Shown in pieces: positions 62,561 to 64,000 of a DNA stretch of 64,000 nucleotides (positions are counted from its first letter, which is position 1; every line of letters begins with the position of its first letter). The translations under genes and the position numbers were made by a program. Source of the stretch: Epiperipatus broadwayi (taxonomy: Eukaryota > Onychophora > Udeonychophora > Euonychophora > Peripatidae); contig JAQFVV010000448.1 of the NCBI GenBank assembly GCA_028023455.1, positions 374,001 through 438,000 on the forward strand. The letters run 5' to 3'. Under the pieces are notes generated by a model. The model was not told where the DNA came from. It saw only the letters and a list, made by a program, of their open reading frames with translations, and made no database searches.

Positions 62561-64000
62561 TTTATTATTATTTCAAATATTTTACAAATGCTTTTTATTC
62601 AGCATAACATTTTCTTTAGTTTATTCTCATTTGCAAGTACTACTACCATATCATTAGCAAATGAACATTTTATTTACAATGCTAATTCCATCTTCATTAA
62701 ACAAGACTTAAATGAAACAATATTCAGTATGCCACAAGCTGATGAGCCATTATGTACCAATGGAAAAATTGATAAACTTATCAGTTTGTTAGCATGCCAT
62801 TATATATTGAATGGAAAAATGATAACAAGCTATACTGACATCTTTCTCATTAAACATGATAAAGAAAAAAATTATTTCATCTAGCACAACATTGTACAGA
62901 AACTGGATCATTGCTAGAATCACAACATTGTCATCTATTGACATAGTTGATTATTCAAAGTACAATCTCAGTGAAATAATACTAATAAAATGTTTATATT
63001 TCCCCTAAATTCCTACCATAAAAATATTGTCTAGTGAAAATTTGTTTATTTATTTTTTAAGAAAAATGCTTCTGAAACATCCAGATCATTTTCAAATTTG
63101 AAGGATTGATTTGCTTATTCCTATTTCTTAAATATTTTTTTATCCACTAAGTTACATACAATCTTGCATCAACTGGACAACTTGCCACTTGTCTTTTATA
63201 CATCAGATGAATCACAATCACATATATAAATATAATGTATGCTGTGTCACTGATTGATAATAGAACAAAAGTGAATATAATTATGATTTTTAAAATTTAA
63301 AAGAAAACGTTAATAAAAAACAAATTAGCATATGATAAAGAAATTTGAAGTGCAAAAATCATGTTGCATTTATATGCAAATACATAAATCACTCATATAG
63401 CATTTATATTTACATATGACTGGCTGGGTTTACTTACTTATTTAACTGCTCTTCTATCTCTTCAGAGATTTAAAGATATATTATATAAAAATTATTTATT
63501 AATTATATGCAGTAAGTTAATGGGATGTCTTTTTAAATTAACAATTTAGATTCTTCATTATCCACATAACAAACAAACAAAAAAAATACTAAAAAAAAAA
63601 AACAGAACTAAAATAAATGTTGTAAAATCTTAGAAGAGAAAAAAATAATGTTGAACAATTATAAAATACTACTTCTATTATTAAATTATTGCAAACTATT
63701 AAAAATATTGTAGTTTACTGTAATTATTGAAGATTATAAATTATAATTTAAACCAAGCTCTTCCAAATATTTTCACTATTAATATTATTTGCTTTATTTT
63801 TAATGTGCATGGAATAAGTTTGAAACATACACTTTGAATAGTATGGCCAATCCTTCAAAATTTATAGGTTCTTCTGCCAAGTATTAATTATAGAAATAGT
63901 TTTAATGAATTTTAGTTTTTGAGTTTAAATTTTCTTCATAGCACCAAATTTATATCAATAATTTTGCTACATTTTGGTTAATCTGTATGTCTTTTGTTGG
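62561..64000. other. Intron sequence, nothing recognised
   Basis: The 98-codon frame at 62588-62884 is not recognised and lacks a VWA8 match. The remainder is AT-rich. The VWA8 intron continues past the window end. Confidence 0.45.

Overview
This is eukaryotic, very AT-rich, intron-dominated DNA from an animal, most likely an invertebrate. The base composition, the repeat load, and the RTE-like LINEs, Penelope-like GIY-YIG sequence and telomere-like TTAGGG runs fit an invertebrate such as a mollusc or chelicerate. The lineage cannot be fixed from the sequence alone.

The only host gene I can support is part of VWA8 (von Willebrand factor A domain-containing protein 8, a mitochondrial protein with MoxR/dynein-like AAA+ ATPase modules) on the + strand. 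Eleven internal exons (1211-1285, 4160-4270, 4355-4522, 18656-18820, 18899-18942, 27195-27303, 37089-37193, 37270-37383, 42198-42332, 44944-45021, 49689-49849) join into one open frame of 1265 nt (about 421 codons) with AG/GT borders throughout. They cover the first ATPase core, the linker, and the start of the second ATPase core. The first exons lie before base 1. The intron after 49849 runs past the window end, so most of the protein lies downstream. Three introns are tiny (84, 78 and 76 bp); the others run from about 2.6 to more than 14 kb.

Almost everything else is mobile or repetitive DNA inside the introns. (i) Three families of non-autonomous DNA transposons have long terminal inverted repeats starting GGT and perfect 8-bp target duplications: two copies of family A (1849-3118, 9529-11230), one B (25593-27128) and one C (27401-28665). 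B and C bracket the 109-bp exon at 27195-27303. (ii) There is a 5'-truncated non-LTR retrotransposon (5648-7233) between microsatellites, and several RTE-like LINE remnants on both strands. (iii) A Penelope-like remnant (41135-41735) has a GIY-YIG endonuclease reading frame between inverted copies of a tail sequence; a further tail copy lies at 21410-21570. (iv) Two related candidate solo LTRs of about 2 kb (16366-18328 and 50752-52878) begin with a palindromic TGTAMCGA box. (v) An unclassified repeat, here called R1, has several copies as head-to-head inverted pairs; one copy sits in another foldback element with a 14-bp target duplication. (vi) There are many perfect or near-perfect hairpins, tandem duplications and microsatellites.

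No rRNA, tRNA, CRISPR array or prokaryotic operon was seen. The strongest candidates for something undescribed are the GGT/8-bp-TSD transposon families, the R1 foldback family with an inverted internal segment, and the palindrome-headed solo LTRs.
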